DNA of 64,000 nt from assembly GCF_018873765.1 (NCBI RefSeq), contig NC_057925.1, positions 12,287,568-12,351,567 of the forward strand, given 5' to 3'. Below the pieces are notes generated by a model. It saw nothing but the letters and a program-made list of their open reading frames with translations. It made no database searches and had not been told where the DNA came from. Made by a program: the position numbers and the translations under genes. This stretch comes from Telopea speciosissima (lineage: Eukaryota > Streptophyta > Magnoliopsida > Proteales > Proteaceae). Of the stretch, positions 1-45,829 are shown piece by piece; within the stretch, counting starts at the first letter, position 1; every line of letters begins with the position of its first letter.

Positions 1-87
1 ATCTTCTTTAAAAAAATTCCGGATATGGAAAGTGGTGTTTATGCTTCACCAGAGTTTAATAGGTTTGCTTTAATATGTGCACCACAG

Positions 88-32836
<32,749 letters not shown>

Positions 32837-32890
32837 AGCTGGCTTCTGGATTTGTATGAAATGGTTGCTCAGACCCTCTGAAGCAAGTTT

Positions 32891-35479
32891 ATGTTGGCAG
32901 GTGGAGGTACTCCACCAATCTATTGTGCAGCCTAATGTTGAGCTATCAAATCAAATATAACCATTGTTATTCATGTAAAGATGCTGTAAAAAATAGTCAT
33001 GTAAAGGTTGCTTGTCAGCCCATGGACTCTTTGTTGGTAACAAAAAATTTACTTCTGTTGCATTCCCCCTCTCTAACTCTGATATAATAGCAGATGGCTG
33101 CCAGGTGATTGAAGATATGCGTGTTCTAAATTTATTATGGAAGGAGATTGAGATCAGCTTTCACTGACAGTTTTAATTCATGCTATTGGATCCGGAATCG
33201 GTCATGGGTGATACTGATACGATACCAACATATATCGGACAGTATTGATCCGAATCCGATGCCAATTTATATATATATAAAAAAAAACAGCACTTTTTTG
33301 CCCAATACTAACGATACATATTATGTATCAGTCATGGCTGATACGATTGATCCGATACCAATACCTAAAACTATGCTCACTGATCAGATCAAAACTTTAG
33401 ATCAGCAGCAGTGTCTGGTCCTTTCTTTACCTGGGTTTAACTGTATTAGGTCTTCTAACTGGAGGCTGAGAATTTCATCCATGGCATGATAATTTGTCTA
33501 GAGCTCGTACCTGGTAACATGACGTATATGAATTTTCTCTGTGACATTAATAAGAAGCAAGGGAAACTTTTGGAGGAAATTGCTTTCCTAAACCAACATA
33601 TGCCTATTTTCATATGTTTTAATATCAGTCAGGAGTTTAAATTAAAAAAACGTTCATGGATTTGGAACAGTATAACTCATATCCTACCTTAGGGGTGTCA
33701 AATGGTTGACTCGGTTTTGGTCGGGCTGAATCGGTTTCGGTCTCGGAATGGTAAGACCAAAACCAAACCATTAAGAAACTTCGGTTTGTAGTCGGTTTCT
33801 GTTTTGGTCTAGTGTGGTTTTGGGTTATTTTGGTTTTTTAATATCAAGTTAATACCGGTTTAGTTTGGTTTGTTTTCGGATTTGAACCACAATGAAATCT
33901 TACGCATTCAAAATTTGTAGTGAGGAAAGATTTTGATAAAAACACTTTAGTTCACATTCCCTAAGTCAAAAAATATATACAACCAAAAATAGGAAAATTT
34001 ATTTGATTTGTTTAGGTAGTAATCTGAACAAAGAATAATAAATTATAAGGGGAAGGATGGAAGATAACTAATATTCAATTTAATGAATAAATAGAGTTTG
34101 TAGCGAAATCATTGTTATAAATCATATAATTATTTATTATTAATTGTAATAGGAAGATAATTAAAATTGAAATAAATGAATAATCACTGAGAAGATAACT
34201 AATATTGAAATCACAAAATGAATCTTACTATCAAATCATTTATTTGTCAATCCAACTAACTTTGTATAGTGAACAAGGAGATCAATAGAAGAAACATTGA
34301 TACAAATCAATTTCTCTATTCATAACCTCATACTCATTGATTTGTAACAATTCCCCCTTACAACAAGAAATTTGCTCACTAATATTGAAATCAATGGATA
34401 ATCAATCACCTAAAATCATATCTATGACTGAGCAATCTTTCCGGCCATATAAAGAGTTGCTTCAGTTAAGGGCTTCCGTTAAGCACACCATGAGTTAAGG
34501 GTTCCAATTTTCCTCCTCAAAACAGGGGCATTCTAATTCAAAAATAATAATAAACACCGCAATTTCTTTGCAGATATTATTAATACATTTATTCAGATAC
34601 TGTTGCTTAGGCACACTTCACATATGCCAGCCCAAATGCATCACCAACAAGTTAATGGTAAAAGTTGACAGATATCCATAAGACATGATACCTGGTTCAC
34701 AATTTGAGACATCATGTTCATGCAACTTTGAGGGGTCTCCTCCATTGGCAACTCTATCTCTTAATTCTCTGAGACATGTCTGTTCAGAATCATATCACTG
34801 AATATAAGTCACAAACTTATAACAAATTATTTGGAAAAGAGTAAAAAGAAACGAAAGGACATGGGCACAAATAAAGCAATGAATCTAAATCACGTTAGAG
34901 AAGATCTTTACAAAGTAGTACAAAAATCTCAATTTAGTCAACATATCACTGAAATAGTTATATAACGTTCTTACAAACCCCAAATGTGCTTTTGGTATAA
35001 TTCATTCTAGTATGAATATGCCAGAATAACAAACCAAGCTGAGGATGTAGTACCCTGACACGTCTAGTGGCACCAACATTTTCCACCTTGTGTATTGACT
35101 GCTCAAAGGAGTAGAGGGAATTAAATGATTGTGCCACCGACCATATAACCCAATGATCCCAAGATCCCAAACCTACATAATCCCAATTGCAGATCGTTAA
35201 AAAACAAGAGTTATAAACAAAATAATTAAAATCAACAGTCATTACCAATCGCCCATGCAGTGATAATTGCCAAAACACTATCTTTCATTATCATTATTAC
35301 CCAAACACTAAAAAACATTTTCAGAAAGGAAAACCAAAACTGCAGAGATTTAATTGATAGAAGAATCAGAGAGCCTACGCAGAGAACAAAATCAATCTAA
35401 AAAATCTATAAAATTCAAAACCAAAGCTACAGTCAGAGTATTTATGCAAACCAGAACCCTTTGAAAACCCAGAATTGGT
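32891..35479. other. Intergenic region after NUP93
   Basis: AT-rich. It holds repeat-like blocks: GATACGATACC-type motifs (about 33,180-33,390) and a hAT-MITE-like start TAGGGGTGTCAAATGGTTGA at 33690 followed by CGGTTT-rich sequence to about 33,900. No right end or target duplication was found for the latter. No gene recognised. Confidence 0.5.
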
Positions 35480-35499
35480 TCAAATGAATAGTGAATACC

Positions 35500-36245
35500 A
35501 ATCTACAGGCAGTGATTGAAGTTTCCACAGCCCCCATCTTTCCAAGTCAGCCGATAACATAAAATTACCAAAAACAAAGAAACCCAAATACAAAGATACC
35601 GTCTGAGAGGGACAATACTTCTGGACACATCGTTGGACGTGGAAGCTACATACCCTCCCATACACTTTTCATCGAACACCTCAGACTCATACTGTTGCAA
35701 ATTCAGCTCCAGCGGCAGATTATGCCGTCAAGGATGGTTAGATGATAGGGACAGCGACAGGCCTTGCCCAGTGGAAACAGAATCATGGGCATGAGCTAAC
35801 GATAAGGGCGTAGGCTTGAAGGGGACCACTTCACCACCAATAAAGGAATGATCAAGATCTCTGAGATTCTGAGCCGTGTAAAGAAAAGGGCTGCAGGCAA
35901 GGGAAGAGTGTGGATCCAAGAAAGGCTGATGAGATGAAGAAGACGAAGAAGAAGCATTTATGAACCCTCCAACGTAACCCATTAAATTTCCTCCTTCCGC
36001 CTTAACAGTACAAACTGGGTTTTGCTTGGCTGTCCAGGTTAGAGACAGAGAAACGCTCTGACACCAGGGCGTCTGTCCAGCGTGAGAGGGTGAAAAGGAA
36101 AGCGATAGAGAGAGAGAGAGAGAACCATACCTGAATTGACTGGTAACGAAGCAGCAGTAGCTCCCTTGGAACAAAAGAAGAAGGTATGGAGGCGGTGGAC
36201 GAAGCGATGCTTGGAGATACCTTGATACCTACACACGATGATCAC
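35500..36245 (-). pseudogene. Broken 5' part of a BEL1-like homeodomain gene
   Basis: Minus strand. A probable 5' UTR exon (about 36,245-36,133, ending TCAATTCAG before GTATGG) is followed by a coding exon starting at 35982 with MGYVGGFINA. It has a Ser run, FLDPHSSLACSPFLYTAQNL and STGQGLSLSLSS. The last motif is typical of BEL1-like (BLH) transcription factors. A TGA interrupts the frame after SSNHP, and the same frame then goes on with LPLELNLQQYESEVF and VSRSIVPL, again BLH-like. The SKY/BELL domains and homeodomain are absent, with nothing like them found down to 32.9 kb. Probably a truncated pseudogene. The family call is by recall of short motifs only. Confidence 0.45.
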
Positions 36246-37639
36246 GAAAAAGAATTAGACAGAATATTGAATTAAAAAAATAATAATAGTAAGGGATTCT
36301 AGTGGAGAAATCAGCCTCATGAGATTCAAAATGGGAAAAAATATACTCCTCTCAAAGGTACTGCGTGACACATTTGATAGCTGTGTTTTTGCGCACCATG
36401 TTCGTGAGACCAACAGCTAACAGCTGCGCAGATTTGTTGGTTAGTTTTGTACACACCACACAGGATTAGGAGATATCTCTTTGTATTGACTCTTTTCCCA
36501 TGGCATTTTTTCTTCTATTGCATAATGATGCTAGGAAGAAAAAATATCTAATAATGTAATTCTTCACTAGTAATTTATAATATATATGTTCTTTTCTAAC
36601 CGAAAAAATAGGAAAAAATATACTCTTCTCAAAGGGATTTTTTTTCATAAATTTGGAAGATTTTTAGCTATAATTAAGACAGAGAAGAGTGAGAAAAGAG
36701 ATAAAGATTTGGGAAGAGAAGTGAGATGTCTAGGAGAGACGTGGAACGGGAGGAGCAAATCTAGAGTTTTCTAATATTAAATTATTAATATTAATATTAT
36801 AAATTTGAGGGTAAGGGAACCATTAATTTGTGAAAAATAAAAAATAAAAAACAGCAAGAAAAAGAGATAGAGAGAGAATAATATCTACCTTATTTAATTA
36901 AGGGTTTTTTTTTAATTGCATTAATTTTATGAGAGAGAATTGGAGAGATTTTCTCTCCATAATTGTTAACCGATCTATTTTTGTTAAATCTAATTTTGTG
37001 GAGAGATTTGCTTTAAATAATAATAAATATTATTAGGATTATTATTAGCGTAATAAGGGCCGGTTATTTTTTCAAATGTAACAAAAAGGTGAAAAGACTG
37101 GTAAGTGATAAAGAATAAAACATTTAAGTATCAATTAGATAGGACAATTTGGACATTTCATTTTCTTTATTAAAAGCTAATACTTATATTGTAAAATGAC
37201 ATATTAAATGGCATTTCTGTCATTTCATAACATACACTAGATGATTGACACGTGTCATACCTCCATCCAACGGTCATTTTTTAAGTGAAAAGTTTTTTCC
37301 CGCTCTCTCCCCTCTTTCCCGCACTTCTCTGTCTCTCTCTACTCCCACTCTCAATCTAAATCCGATTAAATATTCTCAATCTCAATCTCAATCTCGTGTC
37401 ATTCTTATCTCATATAAATTGAAGCCAAAGTGAGAAAAAAATCATGGTTCAAAGTACCGTATTGGTTTTGCACTTTGCTGATACAATATTCCGATATCGT
37501 ATTAGTGACACGGTATGGACATGAGGTAAATCTATCAAAAAATCTATTTTTAAAGGAAGATCAAGGGCAAATTTGTCCAATATGGCCGATCCTTGTACAT
37601 ACCGATCAAATACCATATTAGTTTCCAAGTTAACCAATA
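36246..37639. other. AT-rich intergenic region
   Basis: No gene recognised. From about 37,440 to 37,640 there are GATACGGTAT/CCGATAT-type repeat motifs like those near 33.2 kb. Confidence 0.5.
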
Positions 37640-38815
37640 CCGAACCGAATTGTTTGATAAATGAACCAGTTATGGTTTCAACATTGAGTCCGTTAATTAA
37701 ACGGTTTAAATCGAATCAGACCGCTTAACACTCTTGTACATATATAAATGTGCCAAAATCAAACGAAAACTGTTTAAACCGAAACCACGAAACTGTTTAA
37801 TAAATGGTTCTTTAATAAATGGTTCGATTATTGTTTCAACATTCAGATCGTTTAACTAAACAATTTAAATCGAACCAGACGACCGTTTAACACTCTTAGA
37901 TGTACTTAAATATGTCGAAATCAAACAAAAACCGTTAACTAAAACCAAACCGAACCATTAAAAATGAAACAGTGAAAACATTTAATAAACGGTTCGATTA
38001 TGATTTCAAAATTGAGACCATTTAATTAAACGATTTAAATCGAACCGGACCATTTAACACTCTTAGATGTACATAAATGTGTCGAAATCAACCAAAAACT
38101 GTTTACCGGAACCAAACCGAACCATTAAAAATGAAACAGTGAAAACATTTAATAAACTGTTCGATTATGATTTCAAAATTGAGACCATTTAATTAAACGA
38201 TTTAAATCGAACCGGACCATTTAACACTCTTAGATGTACATAATGTGTCGAAATCAAACAAAAACCGTTTACCGAAACCAAACCGAACCATTAAAATCAA
38301 AATGGTGAAAACATTTAATAAACGATTCGATTATGGTTTCAAAATTGAAACCATTTAATTAAACGATTTAAATCGAACCGGACCGTTTAACACTCTTAGA
38401 TGTACATAATGTGTCAAAATCAAACAAAAACCGTTTACTGAAACCAAATCGAACCATTAAAATCGAAACAGTGAAAACATTTAATAAATGGTTCGATTAT
38501 TGTTTCACCATTGAGACCATTTAATTAAATGGTTTAAACTGAACCGGACCGTTTAACACTCTTAGATGTACATAAATGTGTCGAAATCAAATAAAAACCG
38601 TTTACCGAAACCAAACCGAACCATTAAAATCGAAGCCGTGAAAATATTTAATAAATGGTTCAATTATGGGTTCAAAATTGAGACCGTTTAATTAAACGAT
38701 TTAAATCGAACCGAATTGTTTAACACTCTTAGATGTACATAAATGTGTCAAAATCAAACAAAAACCGTTTAACAAAACCAAATCGAACCATTAAAAATGA
38801 AACCGTGAAAACATA
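37640..38815. repeat. Seven-copy ~167-bp tandem array
   Basis: The marker CACTCTTAGATGTACATAA or a close variant occurs at 37729, 37891, 38058, 38225, 38391, 38557 and 38724, giving periods of 162, 167, 167, 166, 166 and 167 bp. Each unit also has AAACCGTTTACCGAAACC-like and AATTAAACGATTTAAATCG-like parts. Units differ by a few percent and small indels. Read on the minus strand, the unit carries TAAGAGTGTTAAACGGTCCG, resembling plant hAT-MITE ends, so the array may be an amplified MITE interior. Confidence 0.92.
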
Positions 38816-39291
38816 TATACATCATACCCAGGAATAGGGTTTACTTGAAAGAAAACACAGCTGAAAATCCTATAGACCTATACCCTATACCCTATACCCT
38901 TGTAACCCTAGAGTATAAGGGTTATCGATCTGAAAATTCGACCTTGATGGGTCCATTTGATTAGAGTGTAGGGTTTTACCACGTGCCATGGGCGTTGATG
39001 TGCCAACTAGGAGTTGGGGTAGCAGAAGGGTGGGTTGGGGTTATAGGGTAGGGTAGGGCAGGGTTGCAGGGGATGAGATGGTAGTGGTTCGGGTCAAGGT
39101 TGGCAGAAATGGAGGTGAAGGTGGGGTTACGGGTGGGAATGGGGTTGAGAGGGGCAAGCTTGAAAAATATATTTATTTTGGAGTATAACTAACCTACTAA
39201 GACACTCTAGGCATCACTTTTCAAACATGAGGTAACCAAAATGTCATTTTCTCAAACTTAAGGTATCTGAGGTGTAATTTAGAATTTTTAT

Positions 39292-39409
39292 CACCTCAAG
39301 TGCACCAAAAAGATATTTCTAACGGTGCACCTTAAAGTGATTTTGTTTAAAACACTTCTCCAAATACATGTGCACCGTTAGATGTACCTTTTTGGTGCAC
39401 TTGAAGGTG
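39292..39409. repeat. 118-bp foldback (near-palindrome)
   Basis: CACCTCAAGTGCACCAAAAA and TTCTAACGGTGCACC on the left are the inverse of GGTGCACTTGAAGGTG and GTGCACCGTTAGA on the right, with a loop of about 35 nt. It could be a tiny foldback element. No target duplication identified. Confidence 0.75.
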
Positions 39410-39477
39410 TACTGTACTTGAAAGGATAATGGTCTTGTAATTTACCTATAACTAATAAGAATTGATTAGGAGGAACC

Positions 39478-39511
<34 letters not shown>

Positions 39512-39544
39512 AATGGCTTATTAATGGGCATTTGGAGCGGAAAT

Positions 39545-39628
39545 GACATTGAGATAACATGTGAATACCTGGCTCATGTATGCAGGTGAATACCTGACAT
39601 TGAGATAACATGTGAATACCTGGCTCTC
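39545..39628. repeat. 51-bp tandem duplication
   Basis: GACATTGAGATAACATGTGA followed by ATACCTGGCTC occurs at 39545 and again at 39596 with no change seen over about 33 bp, so it is fairly recent. Confidence 0.85.
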
Positions 39629-40660
39629 TAATAGGATCTCACAAATCATAGTCCTAAATAAAACCGTCTGCTCTTTTTCCCACTTAAAAAGAAAAGGAAA
39701 GGAAAGCAAAGGAAATATATTCCATCTATCATTTTTTTGTAAATTACCCATTAATTAAACTAAAGGTGCGTCTGTTTACAAACAGACTTTGTAACCATAC
39801 ATTATTTTTAGCCTTTACAAACAGACTTTGTAACCATACAAACAGTATGCCGGAAATGGGCTCCGCCTCTACACTTTTTCATTCAAAGATTGCATTTATT
39901 TATTTATTTTTCTCAGAAACTCTCTAAAGGGGCGTGAATTTTGGATGAGCAGAGGGTAGAGGCTGGGGTTTTCTAAAAAAGGGATTGCTGCTGCTGCAAC
40001 TTCCGATAATACTCATTTGCACACTAAGAGAGAGAGAGAGAGAGATGCTCCTATCTAATTTTCTTTTAACCAATCCTCATGCTCATGGGCACTACGGCAA
40101 CCATCGAAAATAACATCCAATACCAAAAGTCATCCACGGATAGAGAAAATAAAGAAGAGTCTTAAGGGCTGAAGTTATGGTTGCCAAATGCTCTGTTTTT
40201 GGTCTCCACATGCTCTGTTTTCGATACTCTATCAGACCTTAAATCATAACTGAAACCTGCTACTTGCAACCATACTCCAAACTCAAAAGCCTTAAGAGTG
40301 CTCTCAGCCATAGCTTCTAATCAGAGACATGTCACAATAAGTGCAAAGTCTAATCAGTGTCCTACTTTGTTTTGTCAGCGATCCTTCTCCTGTTGTTGCG
40401 AATTTTCAGTTAGAGATCCATTACTTGTTCAATTGCCGGTGGTGGCGGAGGAGGAAGAGAGCAATTCTGAAACAAGGAAATGAAGAGAGAGCATGACTAT
40501 GAAATTACAAAAAGCACCTTATGTAAAAGCGGGTATAAGAGATATAGTTAAGGGTAAGAAAGAGAGGTTACAAAAGTGTATTGTAACCGGGTTGGTTACA
40601 AACAGCTTTACCCTTAAACAAAATCCACTTCGCTGTTAAGTGTTTAGTTGATATCTTCTC

Positions 40661-43195
40661 CTAAAAGAGGCAAAGCCATTTGATTAATTTTTTTGCTTTG
40701 CAGCATCTCAAATGACAAATTTTAATATGCCACTCAAGAAGTGCATTAAATTTAAATGTCACAAGCAATGTAGAAGCAGAAGCTGCACTTCCATCAAGAG
40801 CAATGGGAGCTGCTGCCATCAAGCACCTGAGTTTAATTGAAAAGGGCTTTCCTTTTTCCAACATCACTATGAGGGTTTAGAGAAGCGTTAACAATATCCC
40901 CCCCCCCCCCCCCCCCAACGTTTGAGTTCTACCAAATTAATTACTTTTCAGATCATTAAATTTCACCTTTATAAGCAATTTTCTGATGCCAGTAAGTCCT
41001 AGTTTTGGAAGTTGTATTAGTATTTCTATATGCAGTGTTGAGCTTCTGCCAAATCAAATTATAGAAAAACAAACTGAAAACAAAGTGAACGAAACTTCTG
41101 ACTTTTAGTGCATCTAAGACTAGTATAACCATAACCACCACTGACTTTTGGAATTCTGCCTAAAAAAATGCCAAATTGCTGAACTCTCTATGTTATTGCT
41201 TTGAGAGCTACAGATCCTAATCTCTCTCTCTCTCTATACCTGGTCATGCAGATACACTATTGACTCTTTCTCCATTTATATGAGAAATAACAAGACTACA
41301 ACAGACCAAACCCTCTCCAGTTCTCAGCCTATCATCAACACAGCCCAATTATAATATTGACTCTTTCTCATACACCAAGCAAAATGCCCTTCTTTTACAG
41401 TGTCCAAGAAAAAGAGTTCACTTCACCATTAGCATTTACTTACATTGACACACCCAAAATGAAGCGCAACTGAACTGAAAACCTTTCCATCCCAATAATA
41501 GCTATGCTCAAGAAATATATTGTAATAACCGAAACGTACATTTCAACATCCTAAAGTAATGCAACTTAAAAATGTCTTGATGAAGTAAAAAATGCAGTAA
41601 GAAACTACTAAACTCGATATCATAAATAGAGAAACATGATGAAAAACAGCCAAAAACTACTAAACTATGTCATCAATAGAGAAACATGATAGAAAACAGC
41701 AAAAAAGTACTAAACTCTTAAATTCCAAATGGAAAAGGCAGTACGAGCCTTGATGGACTCGAACCATCCTCTCCTGGGAACAAACCCAGAGGCTCTTCCT
41801 TTTTTGAGCAAAAGACCCACCTACCTCCATAAACTATGTTAGTTATGTCTATAACAAAAATTTAATGAATCACACAACATGAAATGATGTACAAAACAAA
41901 TAGAGTAACAAAACAATTCAAATTTCAAAGTATATATATTAAAATCTACCAACAACACCACAGTTCAATATTAAATTATTATTGAAGAAGCTATGGCCCT
42001 TTGAAAATATATGATAGGCTTCCTTTGCACCAAGCCAACAAACTCAGAGGTGGTATTGGGAGTGAAGATGGGTTTTCTGGTTGTAGATAACTGAGACTTC
42101 TTGAAATCGTTTGAACTTTGGATGGAAGATAAGTAGCAAATAAATTAAGGTCCATAGTCAAGCATAACCGCATCAACGAACTTATATCCTGGTAAGCAGG
42201 GGAAAAAAGAAACCAAAACGAAATTGTCAACAGAGTAGAACCTATAAACAGATTCACCAACACTAGTTAGCTTCTTACAAAATCATTACATCTATCCACA
42301 ATAGAGAAAACCACAGTATCATAACTACATTTATTAATTAGAGGACAGAAACAAAGGGATGGAATCTTACTGTTTTCTTATACATACTCCACCCAAAGGA
42401 ACATTGCCTTTAAAGACAAGGATAAGGATGACTTTTCTTTTTAAAAATGGTAGCAGAAGCAGGATAAAGACCAAACCAATTGTCCCTATTTCCTGAAGAA
42501 ATATAATGCACTCTAAGAGCTAAAATCAACTTCACATATTTGCCCAGTTATAATCTGACATGAGGTAATTTGGCAATCACATGGAAATGTTTTCATCCAT
42601 TTTGGTTTTCAAATGACATCATTAACACACATATTCATTTTATATTAGTCACCACTACAATGAGAGAGAGAGAGAGAGATGAAATGAGTTCAACTCTTAA
42701 ATCCTAAAATTAACACATCTTGGATACTTCCATAATAGAATCCCAGCCTATAACCGTTAAAGACTCATTTCATATGCTAAACTGGGACAAATTCTTTCTC
42801 ATTCTGCCTAAAGAATTCAAAATTTTAGAACTAACTCATACACCATGAACCAGCTCACCAAAATTCAACAAACTCAGAGGCAGAGATTCAAAGGACTTTC
42901 GAGTTTCGACTCAGTTTCTGAGGGTTACAGTCACTATCCAAAACAGAGTATCGATGGTAAACAAAAACAGAGAATAAAAGAATATTAATAAAGGAAGAAA
43001 TGAAGAAATAGAATAGAGAATATCAAACCTGGGAGGATCTTACCGTGGTCTGAATCTTTGAAGAGGAAACCTAGAAAAGATGAAAAAATCAAAGGAAAAA
43101 AACAAATCACAGCAGGGGAACCAGCAACACGGGTAATTTGTTTGTGAGATGAGATAGAGAATCTTACAGAAATTGAGTACTCAGTCTATCGTTCA
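40661..43195. other. Intergenic region
   Basis: No gene I can name. A 68-codon minus-strand open frame (40661-40867) has a non-random look (MAAAPIALDGSAASASTLLV) but no family I recognise. There is a C-run near 40,900-40,917, and GA/TC microsatellites near 41,221 and 42,662. The rest is AT-rich. Confidence 0.45.
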
Positions 43196-43405
43196 AGGAG
43201 TGAGAGGCGGAAGTGAGAACGACGGATCCTTCGTAAATTGATGATGGTCACAGTGGCAGGATAAGAAAATTGTTGCCTTCTCCAATGGGTACTCTGACAA
43301 ATGCAAAGGAGTGAGAGGCGGAAGTGAGAACAAAATCCGTCGTGTGATGGTCACAGCGGCAGGGTGACGCAGCTAGAGAGAGAGAGAGTGGAGTGAGGGA
43401 GAATT
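43196..43405. repeat. ~110-bp direct duplication
   Basis: AAGGAGTGAGAGGCGGAAGT starts at 43196 and 43306, and GATGGTCACAG-GGCAGG recurs in each unit. The units have diverged by substitutions and an indel. No coding role seen. Confidence 0.75.
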
Positions 43406-44118
43406 CGTTCGCAGTCGGAGAGGGAGGAGTGGAGAGGAGAGAGAAATGAGTTAGAGTTACGTTTTAACCCTTTCATAAAAAATTTAGTTAAAATTCTTGG
43501 GTTTCTTCTATTTTCCAGCACTAAGTGTGATTTTACTCAACTATCCTTACTAATTTATTTCCACCTGTATCCTTAACTGTAGTTTTAAGAGGGCATTAGA
43601 TGTCTTGTTATATTTGGATAAATAACAGACCCTTGTTACGATAATAATTTCCCATATTATTAATATTAATTATTATTAAGGGTACCTAAGATTATGAAAT
43701 TATAAAAAAAAATGACATAAAAATTAAGAATTAAATAATGAAATTTTAGATAAAAATGAAGGGTAGAATAAATAACTGAAATAATTACCATAACGTGCTT
43801 TTATATAATAGTATGATATGATATATATATATATATATAAAAGATAGAGGCTGAGTAACTAACTAATATGATCAAATCTGGCCTTTGAAAAGCATTTTTA
43901 TCATACTTTTCATCTTCTGTAGGAAAAGATAGAGGCTGTTTAAGAGGGTTTTGTAAATATTAGGAGAGAGGGAAGCTCTATATGGGATGGAAGCAAGATT
44001 TTAAGAGGTTGATTTTGTATTAGCTATTATCAGATTCATAAAACTCTAGAGGAAGAAGAAGATTGTATTGGCTCTCTATACAAAATGGGAAGGCTGATTG
44101 AGTGTATATACTGTATAC

Positions 44119-45135
44119 ATTAAAGAGTCCAGAGGCATGAGAATACATTCAAGATAAGAGACAACAGTCCATCCTGATCACAATACATTTCAACAAAAGC
44201 ACAGCAGACCTCAATAACATGTACAGGTAACCGAATGACACTACATCTCAATCTTTCTTCATATGATAACGCAAGTGATGTGGCTGAATACAGGGTAATC
44301 GAACGACGGATTTTTATCTTGTCGCGAATAAACTCAAATCTTGTCTTTGATAAGCTTTTAGTCAAGATTTCTACTATCTCATCAGTAGTGGAGATGAAAT
44401 GGACTATTAACTCATGTCGTGCAACATTATCACGCATATTTTGGAAATCGATCTCCACATTTTAATGCGAACATAGAAGATAAGGTTGGATGAGAGATAA
44501 GTGGCGCCGATCTTGTCCCATCATAAAATGAGAGGACACTCTTATGAGAACCCAATTTAGTAAAGAGAGACTGCGTCCAAGTGAGTTCAACCGAGACATC
44601 TACAAGCGCCTTGTACTTGGACTAGTTGACGAATGAGCCATAGTCTTCTGTTTTAAAGGCAACCATGAGATGAGATTTTTGCCCAAATAGAATGCGAATC
44701 CACCAGTAGCCTTACATTCATCAATAGAATCGTCCCAATCAGCATCTATAAATGTCTGTAGTTGTAGAAAAGATTGACGCTCGATGAGAAAACTATAATC
44801 TAATGTGCATTTTAAACGTCATAAAATACGCTTGACTAGAGCCCAATGATCCTCAGTCGAAGCATACATAAAATGATAGGTATGGTTGACATCAAAGGCA
44901 ACATCCGGTCTGGTGAGTATAATATACTGAATAGCAACAACCATTGACTGATATTTCGTAGGATCAGAGAACAAGACACCGCCTATTTCAGACGACTTTA
45001 TAGTAGTTGCAATTGGAATGTTCACAATTTACAGTTTGCCATGCTTGATTTTTACAGAAGATCAATGATATAGCGCTGCTAAGAGAGAACAAAACACTTG
45101 ATGGGGGACAACCGCAATGCCCGCCAAAAAGAAAT
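44119..45135 (-). mobile_element. Copia-3 pol relic, unit 1 copy
   Basis: Fossil of the 3' part of a Ty1/Copia polymerase on the minus strand. It has an RT-RNase H junction block (RPDVAFDVN near 44.9 kb) and the end of RNase H (NMRDNVARHELIVHFISTTD near 44.4 kb). Many breaks, no LTRs identified, old. The part from 44,543 rightwards is repeated at 57,404-57,990 as part of the sHSP segmental duplication, so it predates that duplication. Confidence 0.85.
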
Positions 45136-45829
45136 TCAAAGGGCTCAAATCCTTCAGTTAAAATTCAGCCTCTAAGCCTATGTTTGGAAGCCAAGAATCG
45201 AAAAGAAAAGAAAAGAAAAATTAAAAAAAAAAACTGAATTTGAAGAGAGAGATAGACACATAATTCAATCATTAATGTGTCATCATAATTTGTCTTTTTA
45301 TGTTTTTTCTTTGGGAAATTTACACATACCACCCCTGAGGTTTGACGAAAGGATATTTTCACCCCCCAGTTTTGGAAAATTTTGTGTACCCCCTTCAGGT
45401 TTGCAAATGGTAACAAATAAGCCCATTCCGTCAGTTCATGACTAACACTGTTAAAAATTAGACTTGAACTGGTGGAATTACCCTTCTAAGAAGAACCCAA
45501 AAAAAAATAAGAGGTGAATGGACAAAATTACCCTTACAAAGGCAAAAAAAAAAAAAATCCAGGTTTCAAAACCATAAGGGTGTTGAAGCCCTGCCATGCT
45601 CCCAAATAGAAAATTAACTAAAAGAAGAAGAAGAACTACATTGAAGATGATAATAATGAAAAAGAAAAAAAATTAACATAAAAAAAGGGGAGGGGCGAAG
45701 AAGAAAGTAACAGAAGAGAGAGGGCAGGGGTACCTCCGTCTGCAATAATCCCAATCCCAATCCCAATCCCAATCCCCCTTTGAAACTTCAAGATTGGAAC
45801 TTGATTTCATAATCTAAGCAAACAAAACA

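Larger units (their letters stand above)
38816..40660. other. Intergenic region with small repeats
   Basis: Contains a GGGTAGGG-type G-rich stretch (about 39,040-39,150), a foldback (39292-39409), a TC microsatellite (39480-39508), a 51-bp duplication (39545-39628), a 25-bp direct duplication (TTACAAACAGACTTTGTAAC near 39,775 and 39,816) and a GA microsatellite near 40,029. No gene recognised. Confidence 0.6.

Noticed and set aside
1-87. Open frame continuing upstream of the first NUP93 exon
   Set aside because: It is in phase but has no similarity to NUP93 and ends with an acceptor-like CACCACAG. Arabidopsis NUP93 has unrelated residues there, so it is intron.
33690-33900. hAT-MITE-like start TAGGGGTGTCAAATGG
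   Set aside because: Left end looks right, but I could not find the right end or an 8-bp duplication, so it is not listed as an element.
39763-40615. Possible MITE between GTTTACAAACAG and GGTTACAAACAGC
   Set aside because: Short terminal similarity only. No target duplication could be defined.
40661-40867. 68-codon minus-strand open frame with non-random composition
   Set aside because: It may be a gene fragment, but I recognise no family, flanking exons or splice sites that would support it.
41740-41800. tRNA-like T arm (GGATGGTTCGAGTCCATC on the minus strand)
   Set aside because: Only a T-arm-like hairpin and a short acceptor-like match. The D and anticodon arms do not fold, so no tRNA call.
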